Positions 34,108 through 42,518 of a DNA stretch of 64,000 nt are shown piece by piece. This DNA comes from Candidatus Bipolaricaulota bacterium (lineage in GTDB: Bacteria > Bipolaricaulota > Bipolaricaulia > Bipolaricaulales > Bipolaricaulaceae), in NCBI GenBank assembly GCA_022838705.1, contig JALHJZ010000004.1, positions 13,447 through 77,446 of the forward strand. The letters run 5' to 3'. A program made the position numbers and the translations under genes. The notes beneath the pieces were generated by a model. That model ran no database searches and was not told the DNA's origin. It saw nothing but the letters and a program-made list of their open reading frames with translations. Every line of letters starts with the position of its first letter. The first letter of the stretch is position 1.

Positions 34108-35205
34108 ATGGACAAGGGTAAGGTTGCGTTCCTGGAAAGGTTCCTCACGACGATCAGCCCGTCGGGGTTCGAGGCCGAGGCGGCGGCGGTGTGGCGGGAG
34201 GAAGCGGGCAAGTTCGCGGAGCGGACATGGGTGGACCTTCACGGGAACGCGTTCGCGTCCCTCAACGAATCCGGTGCCCCGCGGGTGATGCTCGCCGGGC
34301 ACATGGACGAGATCGGGCTCATGGTCTCCCACGTCACGGACTCGGGCTACCTCTATGCCCGCCCGATCGGGGGCTGGGACGGCCAGATCCTCCCCGGCCA
34401 GCGGGTATGGGTGCAGACGAAGGCGGGCCGTGTCCTCGGGGTGATCGGGCGCAAGCCGATCCATCTCCTCGACGACGAGGACCGCAAGAAGGTGGTCAAG
34501 GTTGAGGATCTATGGATCGACATCGGTGCCCAATCGAAGGCCGACGCCCTGAAGAAGGTCGAGATCGGGGACCCGATCGTCCTCGCCCACAACCCGGACC
34601 GGCTGTCCGACGACCTCCTCGTCGCCCGCGGCGTGGATGACCGGATCGGGGCGTTCGTTGCCCTCGAGGCGCTGCGCGAGCTCAAGGCCCTCAAGCCGAA
34701 GGCGGCCGTGTTTGCGGTGGCCACCGTCCAGGAGGAGATCGGCCTCCGCGGGGCGCGGACGAGCGCCTATGGCCTCGATCCGACAGTGGGGATCGCGGTA
34801 GACGTGTGCCACACCACCGACACCCCCGGCACGGAGGGGGAGAAGAAAAGGCTCGGCGAGATCACGCTCGGCAAGGGCCCTGTGATCGCCCGGGGGCCGA
34901 ACATCAACCCCAAACTGTTCGACCTCGTGGTGGCGACGGCCAAGAAGGCGAAGATCCCGTACCAGGTGGAGCCAGCGCCCGCCGGGACCGGGACGGACGC
35001 CAACGCGATCCAGCTCAACCGGGCTGGGGTGGCCACCGCCCTCGTCTCGATCCCCAACCGGTACATGCACTCCCCGTGCGAGGTCGTGTCGCTCAGCGAC
35101 GTCGCGAACGCGGCGAAGCTCATCGCCCACGTCGTGGCGGGGCTCGACCCGAAGACCGACCTCGTGCCAGGCTCGGGGACAGCGAGGAGGCGCCGGACAC
35201 GCTAA
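34108..35205 (+). CDS. M42-family aminopeptidase/endoglucanase-like (FrvX/YsdC/TET type)
   Basis: A 365-residue di-zinc, self-compartmentalising aminopeptidase. Metal and catalytic signatures are LAGHMDEIGLMV (about residues 65-76), ARGVDDRIGAFVALEAL, VATVQEEIGLRGA (catalytic Glu), AVDVCH and, near the C-terminus, a His in NRYMHSPCEVVSL. The ATG at 34108 follows GGGAGGGAGC. It probably degrades peptides in the cytoplasm. Confidence 0.92.
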   Translation: MDKGKVAFLERFLTTISPSGFEAEAAAVWREEAGKFAERTWVDLHGNAFASLNESGAPRVMLAGHMDEIGLMVSHVTDSGYLYARPIGGWDGQILPGQRVWVQTKAGRVLGVIGRKPIHLLDDEDRKKVVKVEDLWIDIGAQSKADALKKVEIGDPIVLAHNPDRLSDDLLVARGVDDRIGAFVALEALRELKALKPKAAVFAVATVQEEIGLRGARTSAYGLDPTVGIAVDVCHTTDTPGTEGEKKRLGEITLGKGPVIARGPNINPKLFDLVVATAKKAKIPYQVEPAPAGTGTDANAIQLNRAGVATALVSIPNRYMHSPCEVVSLSDVANAAKLIAHVVAGLDPKTDLVPGSGTARRRRTR

Positions 35206-35209
35206 CGCC

Positions 35210-37198
35210 CTAGAGGAGGCGCCGCAGCTCGCGGAGCTTGTCGCGGTAGGCGGCAGCGAGCTCGAACTCCAGCCGCTCCGCGGCAGCTCTCATCTCTCGC
35301 TCGAGCGTCCGGATGAGCGCGGCGATCTCTTCCCGCGGGAGCTTCTCGGGCGCCTGGGGGATCTCGATCGGCTCCGCGCGGCGGCCCGAGAACTCGGCGA
35401 CGATGTCCCGCACCTCTTTCTCGATCGTGTGGGGCGTGATCCCATGCCGCCGGTTGTAGGCGAGCTGGATCTCCCGCCTCCGGTTCGTCTCGTCCACCGC
35501 TTGGCGGATCGCATCGGTGATCTCGCCCGCGTAGAGGATGACCTTGCCCCGCACGTTCCGCGCCGCGCGGCCGATCGTCTGGATGAGGGAGGTCGCCGAG
35601 CGGAGGAACCCCTCCTTGTCAGCATCGAGGATCGCCACCAGCGACACTTCGGGGAGATCGAGCCCCTCCCGCAGGAGGTTGATCCCCACCAGGACGTCGA
35701 ACTTCCCGAGGCGCAGATCGCGGAGGATGTCCACCCGGTCCAGGGTCTCGATCTCGGAGTGGAGGTAGCGGGCCCGCACCCCGAGCTCGACGAGGTAGTC
35801 GGTGAGGTCCTCCGCCATCCGTTTGGTGAGGGTCGTGACGAGGGCCCGTTCCCCCCGGTCGGTGACCGCCCGCAGTTCAGCGAGGAGGTGGTCCACCTGG
35901 CCCTGGACCGGGTGGACCTCGATCTCGGGATCCACGAGGCCGGTCGGCCGCACGATCTGCTCGACGATCTGCGCGGAGGCCCGCCGCTCGTAGTCGGCCG
36001 GGGTCGCGGACATGAAGATGACCTGCCCCACCCGCTCCTCGAACTCCCCGAACGTCAGCGGGCGGTTGTCGAGGGCGGAGGGGAGGCGGAACCCGTACTC
36101 GACGAGCGTCCCCTTGCGCGACCGGTCGCCGTGGAACATGCCGTTGATCTGGGGCACCGTCTGGTGGGACTCGTCGATCACGGTGAGGAAGTCCGGGGGG
36201 AAGTAGTCGAGGAGCGTCCATGGCGGTTCACCGGGCGCGCGACCGTCAAGATGGCGGGAGTAGTTCTCGATCCCTGGGCAGTACCCCATCTCCCGCATCA
36301 TCTCCAGGTCGAACAGGGTCCGCTGCTCCAGCCGCTGAGCCTCGAGGAGCTTCCCCGCCGCACGGAGCTCCTTCAGCCGCTCGTCGAGCTCGGCCTCGAT
36401 CCCCGCCAGGGCCTGCTTCAGGCGCTCCTCCGGCGTCACGTAGTGCGTGGCGGGGGCGATCGTGGCGCGCGTCCGTTCGCCAAGGACATTCCCCGTCAGC
36501 GGATCCACGGTCGAGATCCGCTCCACCTGGTCCCCGAACCACTCGATCCGGTACCCCACTTCCTCCGAAGCGGGGATGACCTCCAGGATGTCCCCCCGCA
36601 GCCGGAACGTCGCCCGCTCGAACGCGAGCTCGTTCCGCCGGTACTGGAGCATGACGAGCTGGCGAAGGACCTCGTCGAGGTCGTACTCCCGCCCCACCTC
36701 GAGCATCACGGACAGGGCCGCGTAGTCCTGGGGCGAGCCGAGGCCGTAGATGCACGACACCGACGCCACGACGATCACGTCCCGCCGCGCGAGGAGCGAC
36801 GCCGTGGCGGCGTGGCGGAGGCGGTCGATCTCCTCGTTGATCTGGGCATCCTTCTCGATGTAGGTGTCGGTCTGCGGGATGTATGCCTCCGGTTGGTAGT
36901 AGTCGTAGTAGGAGACGAAGTAGTGGACCGCGTTGTCGGGGAAGAGCTCCCGGAATTCGCCGTACAGTTGGGCGGTGAGGGTCTTGTTGTGGGCGATGAC
37001 GAGGGTCGGGCGCTGGATGTTCTGAATCACGTGGGCGATGGTGAAGGTCTTCCCCGTGCCCGTGGCCCCGAGGAGGGTTTGGTAGCGATGCCCGGCCCGC
37101 AAGCCCGCCGTGAGCTCAGCGATCGCCTGGGGCTGATCGCCCTGGGGCTTGAGCTTCGTCTTGAGCTGGAACCGCTCCCCGGTCGTGACCTTCGCCAT
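35210..37198 (-). CDS. uvrB: Excinuclease ABC subunit B
   Basis: DNA damage-verifying helicase of nucleotide excision repair. About 662 residues: Walker A GATGTGKT, beta-hairpin YDYYQPEAYIPQTDTYIEKD, DEAD-like IDESH, helicase motifs VI region TIGRAARN, and a C-terminal UVR domain that binds UvrC. A GTG one codon upstream (37201) is an alternative start. uvrA and uvrC are not in the window. Confidence 0.97.
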   Translation of the reverse strand: MAKVTTGERFQLKTKLKPQGDQPQAIAELTAGLRAGHRYQTLLGATGTGKTFTIAHVIQNIQRPTLVIAHNKTLTAQLYGEFRELFPDNAVHYFVSYYDYYQPEAYIPQTDTYIEKDAQINEEIDRLRHAATASLLARRDVIVVASVSCIYGLGSPQDYAALSVMLEVGREYDLDEVLRQLVMLQYRRNELAFERATFRLRGDILEVIPASEEVGYRIEWFGDQVERISTVDPLTGNVLGERTRATIAPATHYVTPEERLKQALAGIEAELDERLKELRAAGKLLEAQRLEQRTLFDLEMMREMGYCPGIENYSRHLDGRAPGEPPWTLLDYFPPDFLTVIDESHQTVPQINGMFHGDRSRKGTLVEYGFRLPSALDNRPLTFGEFEERVGQVIFMSATPADYERRASAQIVEQIVRPTGLVDPEIEVHPVQGQVDHLLAELRAVTDRGERALVTTLTKRMAEDLTDYLVELGVRARYLHSEIETLDRVDILRDLRLGKFDVLVGINLLREGLDLPEVSLVAILDADKEGFLRSATSLIQTIGRAARNVRGKVILYAGEITDAIRQAVDETNRRREIQLAYNRRHGITPHTIEKEVRDIVAEFSGRRAEPIEIPQAPEKLPREEIAALIRTLEREMRAAAERLEFELAAAYRDKLRELRRLL

Positions 37199-37253
37199 CA
37201 CGACGATTGTAGTTCAGAGGGTCGGGGCAGGGGAGTTCCCTCCGCTCCGCGGA

Positions 37254-37745
37254 CTACCTCGTCAGAATCCACGCCACGAGGAGGACGGCGACCAGGCCGC
37301 AGACGAGGACAACGCCGAGCGAACCCGAGCCCGGTGGGGGGCCTTCGTCGTCCGGAGGGGGGGTGGGGACGGGGTGGAGGCGGGTGAGGGGCGATGGACA
37401 CCCATCGGCGGCGCACCGCGCCACCTCCTCGGCGATCCGCAGCTCCGCAGCGCGGCCGATGCCAACGCTCACGAGGTCCCCCACCACGACCACCGGCGTG
37501 GCCACCTCGGTGACCCCGTAGGCCGCGGCGAGGTCCACCATCAGCCGGAACTCGCTCGCGCTGTAGGCGACCTCGTGCTCGATGATCCGCAGGTCGGGGT
37601 AGTCCGTGGCCAGGGTCCGCAGGTAGGCCTTCATCACCTGGCAATCCGGACAGGTGGCAGCCCAGAAGTAGTGGAGCTCGACGGGAACAGCGAGTGCCGC
37701 CACGGGAACGGCAAGGGCCACGATCAACCCACCCCAGCGCATCAT
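37254..37745 (-). CDS. Membrane-anchored thioredoxin-fold protein
   Basis: A 163-residue protein with an N-terminal signal (RWGGLIVALAVPVAALA), a glutaredoxin/thioredoxin-like fold with active-site CPDC in FWAATCPDCQVMKAYL and cis-Pro region VATPVVVVGD, a Pro-rich linker, and a C-terminal membrane anchor (SLGVVLVCGLVAVLLVAWIL). The first of two adjacent ATGs overlaps the DUF134 stop (ATGA). Likely an extracytoplasmic disulfide or metal-transfer redox protein. Confidence 0.82.
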   Translation of the reverse strand: MMRWGGLIVALAVPVAALAVPVELHYFWAATCPDCQVMKAYLRTLATDYPDLRIIEHEVAYSASEFRLMVDLAAAYGVTEVATPVVVVGDLVSVGIGRAAELRIAEEVARCAADGCPSPLTRLHPVPTPPPDDEGPPPGSGSLGVVLVCGLVAVLLVAWILTR

Positions 37746-38089
37746 GGGCCGATGGTACCCTCCCCACGGCGGCCGCCCCACCGATGGCGCCCCGGGGGCA
37801 TGCGGATGTGGTCCCCTCCGGTGAACACGATCCCCTTCCCGTGAACGAGTGCGTCCGCAACCTTCGCCCGTCCCGCGGTGAGAAGCCGCTGCACCGTTGC
37901 CCGAGAGACGCCCATCTTCTTGCCCGCCTCATCCTGATCGAGCCCGAGGAGGTCGCACAGTCGAAGGGCCTCGAACTCATCCAGGAACAGGTTTACCATC
38001 TCCAGCCCGCGTAGCGGCACCCCCACCGGTTTGAACCCCTGCTGTGGGGGACGAGCTTCGCACCAACGGGGCTTGGGAGGCCTCGGCAT
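37742..38089 (-). CDS. DUF134 (UPF0251) helix-turn-helix protein
   Basis: A 115-residue protein: MPRPPKPRWCE start, FKPVGVPLRGLEMVNL, then a sigma-factor-like HTH (CDLLGLDQDEAGKKMGVSR). DUF134 proteins commonly neighbour or fuse to NifX-like domains. Here it is divergent from the NifX/MinD cluster and may regulate it (inference). The ATG has no ribosome site and coincides with the predicted transcription start, suggesting a leaderless mRNA. Confidence 0.88.
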   Translation of the reverse strand: MPRPPKPRWCEARPPQQGFKPVGVPLRGLEMVNLFLDEFEALRLCDLLGLDQDEAGKKMGVSRATVQRLLTAGRAKVADALVHGKGIVFTGGDHIRMPPGRHRWGGRRGEGTIGP

Positions 38090-38095
38090 AGAGCG

Positions 38096-38124
38096 ATGGT
38101 AGTGACCCGGATCCCATCCTGCAA
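38096..38124 (-). promoter_or_regulatory. Promoter of the DUF134-thioredoxin operon
   Basis: Minus-strand TTGCAG and TACCAT with a 17-bp spacer. The -10 ends 6 bases before the DUF134 ATG. Confidence 0.55.
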
Positions 38125-38147
38125 TGCAAAGCAGCGGAATCCGCAGG

Positions 38148-38162
38148 TGCGAATCATTCGCA
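38148..38162. promoter_or_regulatory. Perfect palindrome, candidate operator
   Basis: TGCGAATCATTCGCA: 7-base arms and one central base, midway in the divergent gap and 10 bases upstream of the plus-strand -35. A second, imperfect inverted repeat (GCATACTCGCTC at 38160-38171 with GAGCGTATGC at 38183-38192) brackets the -35 box. Candidate binding sites for DUF134, Fur or Rrf2 regulators. Confidence 0.5.
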
Positions 38163-38171
38163 TACTCGCTC

Positions 38172-38199
38172 TTGACAGTTGTGAGCGTATGCTTACAAT
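38172..38199 (+). promoter_or_regulatory. Promoter of the NifX/MinD cluster
   Basis: Consensus TTGACA and TACAAT with a 16-bp spacer, about 20 bases upstream of the first gene. One of the best promoter matches in the window. Confidence 0.75.
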
Positions 38200-38218
38200 G
38201 TGCGTCGAGGTGATATCT

Positions 38219-38527
38219 ATGCGCTACCGGAACATGTACTACGCAACCGGACTCCCGGGCTGGATGCGGTTCGGATACTCCCCGCGCTGGGGCGGGATGC
38301 CGCCGGGGGCGGCGTACCTCGCCCAGACAGGCCAAGTGCCTGCGTTCGCGTCATGGTGGGCTCAGGGAGTTCCGCCGGCCCCCCCGTGGGGGCAGGGTCC
38401 ATGGGGGATGGCAGCTCCGAGCCAGGAGGACGAGGTGGCCTTCCTGTCCAGCCGAGCTCAGGCACTGGAGGCCGAACTGGCCCAGATCAAGACGCGGCTG
38501 GACGAACTTACCGCGGGGTCGGCATGA
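38219..38527 (+). CDS. Small Gly/Pro/Trp/Met-rich protein with C-terminal coiled coil (DUF5320-like)
   Basis: A 102-residue protein. The first 75 residues are rich in Gly, Pro, Trp, Tyr and Met (YSPRWGGMPPGAAYLAQTG). The end is a predicted helix (LSSRAQALEAELAQIKTRLD). GAGGTG precedes the ATG. Such proteins recur next to NifX and MinD genes in anaerobes, and their role is unknown. ATGA overlap with the next gene. Confidence 0.75.
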   Translation: MRYRNMYYATGLPGWMRFGYSPRWGGMPPGAAYLAQTGQVPAFASWWAQGVPPAPPWGQGPWGMAAPSQEDEVAFLSSRAQALEAELAQIKTRLDELTAGSA

Positions 38528-39141
38528 GCGTACGGTTGTTGGCAGCAACGGGGAACGGTGGGCTGGGTGACCGCATCTCCCCAGTGTTCGGCCGGGCTCC
38601 GACATTCACGATCGTTGAGCTCGACGGCGCGGAGATTCGCGAATCCCAGGTCATCCCGAACCCATTCCAGGACGCGGGCTCCGGGGCGGGGATCCAGGCC
38701 GCCCAGCTGGTCGCCAAGCACGCGCCGCAGGTTGCCCTCGCCGGCAACTTCGGCCCGAACGTCTCGGGCGTTTTCTCCGCCGCGGGGATCCAGATGATCC
38801 CCATCAGCGGGATGACGGTGCAGGAGGCCGTGCTCGCCTACACCTCTGGGAAGCTTGCCCCGAGCCCTGGGGCGGCCGCGCCGGGCCCCGGCATGGGGGG
38901 AAGCCCCGGAAGGGGGATGGGGCGTCGGGCAGGGATGGGTCGTGGCATGGGACAAGGCACGGGTGGCGGGCTCGGCGGGGGCATGTACACCGCAGGACGA
39001 GGGGCCGCTTCTGGACAGGAGGGCCCCGGACCGAACACGGATCCGCAGGCTCTGAAGCAGAGGATTGCGGATCTGGAGAAACAGCTGGACCAAGTCCGTC
39101 GGAGACTGAGCGAGATGCAGGAGGGAGATCGAGATGCCTAG
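38524..39141 (+). CDS. NifX-like (dinitrogenase Fe-Mo cofactor biosynthesis) domain fused to Gly/Met-rich linker and coiled coil
   Basis: A 205-residue fusion. Residues 1-115 form a NifX/NifB-C fold domain (GDRISPVFGRAPTFTIVELD; ALAGNFGPNVSGVF) that in relatives binds metal-sulfur clusters. Residues about 120-160 are Gly/Met/Arg-rich, and the last 35 residues (LKQRIADLEKQLDQVRRRLS) form a coiled coil like that of the preceding protein. It probably carries or scaffolds a metal cluster. Confidence 0.85.
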   Translation: MSVRLLAATGNGGLGDRISPVFGRAPTFTIVELDGAEIRESQVIPNPFQDAGSGAGIQAAQLVAKHAPQVALAGNFGPNVSGVFSAAGIQMIPISGMTVQEAVLAYTSGKLAPSPGAAAPGPGMGGSPGRGMGRRAGMGRGMGQGTGGGLGGGMYTAGRGAASGQEGPGPNTDPQALKQRIADLEKQLDQVRRRLSEMQEGDRDA

Positions 39142-39361
39142 AGGATTCTACGGTCGCGGGCGCGGCTTCGGGGGGATGGGACGCGGGATGGGCAATCCGT
39201 ACCCATTCTGCCGCTTCTATCCCTGGCTCCCCCGCGGTTGGTGGCGGTTTGGCTACGCGCCCTACGGCGGGGGTTACGGAGGGTATGGACCCTTCCCCCA
39301 GATGAGGGGGCAGCCATATTACCCTCAGCCGCCGACCTACCCGTATCCACCGACGTGGTGA
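39134..39361 (+). CDS. Small Gly/Tyr/Pro/Trp-rich protein
   Basis: A 75-residue protein without recognised domain, 8-base overlap with the previous gene, composed mostly of Gly, Tyr, Pro, Arg and Trp (MPRGFYGRGRGFGGMGRGMG) with one Cys. Start and opening resemble DUF5320-type proteins of ORP/NifX clusters. Retained reading frame and tight packing support a real gene. Confidence 0.65.
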   Translation: MPRGFYGRGRGFGGMGRGMGNPYPFCRFYPWLPRGWWRFGYAPYGGGYGGYGPFPQMRGQPYYPQPPTYPYPPTW

Positions 39362-39371
39362 GGAGACGGGA

Positions 39372-39737
39372 ATGAGGGTATGCGTGCCCACCGCAGGGGG
39401 AGGCGGCCTTGATGATCGGGTGGGTGAGCATTTTGGCCGCGTCCCCACCTACACGATCTACGACACCGACACCGGTGAAGTAGAAGTGTTCAAAAACGTC
39501 TCCGAGCACATGGGCGGCGCAGGACTCCCGGCCGAGCTCCTTGCCCAAAGCAGGGTGGATGTGGCCCTGTGTTCCGGCCTCGGCCGGAGGGCCCTCACCC
39601 TCCTCAGTGAAAGCGGCATCGAGGTGTGTACCGGGGCCTCGGGAACGGTGAGGGAGGCAATTCAGGCGTGGCAATCAGGAAAGCTCCCCGGGGCTGAGGC
39701 CTGCGCTAGGCACCTGTTTCATGATCACGGCGGCTGA
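39372..39737 (+). CDS. NifX-like dinitrogenase Fe-Mo cofactor biosynthesis protein
   Basis: A 121-residue stand-alone NifX/ORP-type domain: MRVCVPTAGGGGLDDRVGEH, FGRVPTYTIYD, then VALCSGLGRRALTLLSESGI. A His/Cys-containing tail (CARHLFHDHGG) could bind metal. Homologues include the Mo/Cu-sulfide orange protein. It overlaps the following MinD gene by 17 bases. Confidence 0.9.
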   Translation: MRVCVPTAGGGGLDDRVGEHFGRVPTYTIYDTDTGEVEVFKNVSEHMGGAGLPAELLAQSRVDVALCSGLGRRALTLLSESGIEVCTGASGTVREAIQAWQSGKLPGAEACARHLFHDHGG

Positions 39738-40593
39738 GCCCCTGCGGATCGCCGTGGCTTCAGGGAAAGGGGGCACCGGCAAGACGACCGTCGCCGTGTC
39801 CCTTGCCTTGGCGTTGCGGGAGCTTCGGCCGGTGCAACTGGTTGACTGCGATATGGACGAGCCCAACGCCCACCTCTTCCTCGCCCCGCAGATCACCGCC
39901 CACGAGCCGGTGGAGATCCCGGTCCCCGAGGTAGACCTCGGCCGGTGCACGTTCTGCGGCCTCTGCGCGGCGGCATGTCGGTTTGGGGCCCTTGCCATGG
40001 TCGCGAGAAAGGTTCTCTTCCACCCCGAGCTCTGCCACGGGTGTGGGCTGTGCGCCCTCGCCTGTCCGGAGCGTGCTATCCGGGAGGTACCGCGAACCAT
40101 CGGGTGGATCGAGGAGGGAGATGCTCAAGGCATCCGATTCCTTCGCGGCATCCTCAACGTGGGGGAGCCGATGGCGACCCCGATCGTCCGCCGCCTAAAA
40201 GAACGGATCGACCGTGAGCAGGTGACCATCCTTGACGCCCCGCCTGGCACAGGGTGCCCGGTGATCGAAACCCTCCGGGGCGCGGACTTCGCCGTTCTCG
40301 TGACGGAACCGACCCCATTCGGCCTTCACGATCTCCGGCTCGCAGCCGAGGTGACGCGGATCCTCGGCATCCCGACCGGGGTTGTGATCAGCAAGGATGG
40401 GATCGGCACCGATGACCTCGAACGGTACTGCATCGAGGCGGGCATCCCCGTGCTCCTGCGGATCCCCATGGACCGGCGCATCGCCGCCGCCTACGCCCAT
40501 GGCATCCCGCTCGTCGCAGCATTCCCGGAGTGGAACGAGGCCTTCCTAGGGCTCTACGACGGTATTCTCCAGGCCGCACCACGAGCCCCATGA
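39721..40593 (+). CDS. MinD/Mrp-type P-loop ATPase with inserted 2[4Fe-4S] ferredoxin domain (first copy)
   Basis: A 290-residue protein: deviant Walker A KGGTGKTT (about residues 15-22), switch I DCDMDEPN, a ferredoxin insertion with CTFCGLCAAAC and CHGCGLCALAC (about residues 78-115), then LDAPPGTGCPV and VTEPTPFGLHDL. Family members (COG1149 type) occur in pairs in ORP clusters and probably couple ATP hydrolysis to metal-cluster assembly. ATGA overlap with the second copy. Confidence 0.93.
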   Translation: MITAAEPLRIAVASGKGGTGKTTVAVSLALALRELRPVQLVDCDMDEPNAHLFLAPQITAHEPVEIPVPEVDLGRCTFCGLCAAACRFGALAMVARKVLFHPELCHGCGLCALACPERAIREVPRTIGWIEEGDAQGIRFLRGILNVGEPMATPIVRRLKERIDREQVTILDAPPGTGCPVIETLRGADFAVLVTEPTPFGLHDLRLAAEVTRILGIPTGVVISKDGIGTDDLERYCIEAGIPVLLRIPMDRRIAAAYAHGIPLVAAFPEWNEAFLGLYDGILQAAPRAP

Positions 40594-41555
40594 CCGAACT
40601 CGTTGTGATCTCCGGCAAAGGAGGTACTGGGAAGACGACCGTTGTCGCCTCCCTCGCCGCGTTGGCCCACGACGCGCTGATTGCTGACTGCGACGTGGAT
40701 GCGGCCGACCTCCACCTCCTCCTCCAGCCCCAGGTGCAAAAAACAATCGGCTACGAGGGCTCGGAGGTCGCCGAGATTGATGTCAAGGCGTGTACAGCGT
40801 GTGGGGCGTGTCAGGCGGCCTGCCGATTTGGGGCCATCTCCCGCCGCGACGGAGCTTATGCCGTGGATCCCCTGTCCTGTGAGGGTTGCGGGGCCTGCGC
40901 CTACGTATGCCCGGCGGGCGCAGTTCGCCTCCAGCCTAGGTTTTCTGGCTGGATCTACATTTCCAAGTCCCCATATGGTACTTTGGTGCACGGGGAGCTA
41001 AAGCCTGGCGAGGAAGCATCCGGGAAACTGGTGACCCAGGTGAAGTGGCGGGCGCGGGAGCTCGCCCGACTGGAGGGACGTGAACTCCTCCTCGTGGACG
41101 GGGCGCCGGGGATCGGCTGCCCAGTGATTGCCTCCCTTTCTGGGGCCCACGCGGTGTTGATCGTAACCGAGCCGAGCCGATCCGCGCTCCACGACCTGGA
41201 ACGGGTGGTGGCGGTGGCGCGCCACTTCCGAGCCCAGCCCCTGGTCGCGATCAACAAAGCCGACCTTGCCCCCGATCTCGCGGACGAGATCGACGCCTAC
41301 GCCCAAGGAGAGGGCATCCCCGTTCTGGCGAAGATCCCTTACGACGAGCAGGTGGTGGCGGCCCTCGTCGCCCAGCACCCCGTCGTCGAGTACGGCAACG
41401 GCCCGGCAGCGAAAGCGATGCGCGCCCTGTGGGAAAGACTATCGGATACAGTGGGACTAAGAGCGGGGCCGGCCACCGAGCGGTCATCCACGGAGCCTGC
41501 CTGTGGTGGGTTCTTACCGAGTACGGATGTGGACACCATGGCTGGCAAAGGATGA
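40590..41555 (+). CDS. MinD/Mrp-type P-loop ATPase with inserted 2[4Fe-4S] ferredoxin domain (second copy)
   Basis: A 321-residue paralogue of the upstream ATPase: KGGTGKTT at residues 10-17, CTACGACQAAC and CEGCGACAYVC ferredoxin motifs, DGAPGIGCPV, VTEPSRSALHDL. The tail of about 35 residues is longer and not conserved. Probably forms a heterodimer with the first copy. The stop overlaps the radical SAM start (ATGA). Confidence 0.93.
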   Translation: MTELVVISGKGGTGKTTVVASLAALAHDALIADCDVDAADLHLLLQPQVQKTIGYEGSEVAEIDVKACTACGACQAACRFGAISRRDGAYAVDPLSCEGCGACAYVCPAGAVRLQPRFSGWIYISKSPYGTLVHGELKPGEEASGKLVTQVKWRARELARLEGRELLLVDGAPGIGCPVIASLSGAHAVLIVTEPSRSALHDLERVVAVARHFRAQPLVAINKADLAPDLADEIDAYAQGEGIPVLAKIPYDEQVVAALVAQHPVVEYGNGPAAKAMRALWERLSDTVGLRAGPATERSSTEPACGGFLPSTDVDTMAGKG

Positions 41556-42514
41556 ACACGGTGGAGGTCGCATTTGGACCCGTTCCGTCGCGGCGGCTGG
41601 GGCGATCCTTGGGGATCAACAACATCCCGCCCAAGATCTGTTCCTATTCCTGCGTTTACTGCCAGCTGGGCCGGACTATCCGAATACGGGTGGACCGGGA
41701 TACGTTCTACGATCCGGAGGAGATCATCCGGGCGGTGGAAGTGAGGCTGAGCGAGCTCCGCAGGAAGGATGAGCCTGTGGACTACTTGACGTTCGTCCCG
41801 GACGGGGAGCCCACCCTGGACGCCAACCTGGGCCGCGAGATCGAGTTGCTGAAGCAATTAAGCATCCCCGTCGCCGTGATCACCAACAGCTCGCTCATCT
41901 TCCGCGAAGATGTGCGGGAGGAGCTTTCGCGGGCGGATTGGGTATCCCTCAAGGTGGATGCAGCAAGTGAACCGGTTTGGCGGCGGATCAATCGGCCGCA
42001 CAAAAAGCTCGATCTGGCTGAGATCAAACAGGGTCTGCTGGAATTCGCCCGCACTTTCCGAGGAACGCTCGCCAGCGAGACGATGCTAATCCAGGGCTTG
42101 AACGAGGACACCGCGGAGCTCGAAAAGATAGCCAAGCTCCTCGCAGAGTTGGAACCGGCCATCGCCTACATCGCGATCCCCACGCGGCCGCCGGCGGAGG
42201 CGTGGGTTAAGCCCGCGGACGAAGGTGCAGTGGCCCGTGCCTATGCCTTATTCAGCGAGCGCCTTACCCGAGTGGAGCTCCTCATCGGCTACGAGGGAAA
42301 TGCCTTCTCCACTATTGGGGACGCTGTCCAAGATCTCCTCTCCATCACCGCCGTTCACCCCATGCGCAAGCAAGCCGTACAGGAACTCCTGGCAAGAGAC
42401 CGCGCCGACTGGGAAGTGGTGCGAAGGCTTCTTGCAGAGGGAAAGCTCGTCGAGCTTACCTACCAGGGGGAGCGGTTCTACCTGCGCAAGCTCTCCGGCC
42501 GTAGCGCGGGGTGA
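41552..42514 (+). CDS. Radical SAM protein (COG0731-like)
   Basis: A 320-residue radical SAM enzyme. It starts with FGPVPSRRLGRSLGINNIPP, then CSYSCVYC, the CX3CX2C ligand of the [4Fe-4S] cluster (about residues 29-36), and VPDGEPTLDANLG. A C-terminal segment of about 70 residues looks like a winged helix. The ATG at 41552 is fixed by its conserved start and stop/start overlap. Substrate unknown; members accompany NifX/MinD clusters. Confidence 0.9.
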   Translation: MNTVEVAFGPVPSRRLGRSLGINNIPPKICSYSCVYCQLGRTIRIRVDRDTFYDPEEIIRAVEVRLSELRRKDEPVDYLTFVPDGEPTLDANLGREIELLKQLSIPVAVITNSSLIFREDVREELSRADWVSLKVDAASEPVWRRINRPHKKLDLAEIKQGLLEFARTFRGTLASETMLIQGLNEDTAELEKIAKLLAELEPAIAYIAIPTRPPAEAWVKPADEGAVARAYALFSERLTRVELLIGYEGNAFSTIGDAVQDLLSITAVHPMRKQAVQELLARDRADWEVVRRLLAEGKLVELTYQGERFYLRKLSGRSAG

Positions 42515-42518
42515 TTCC

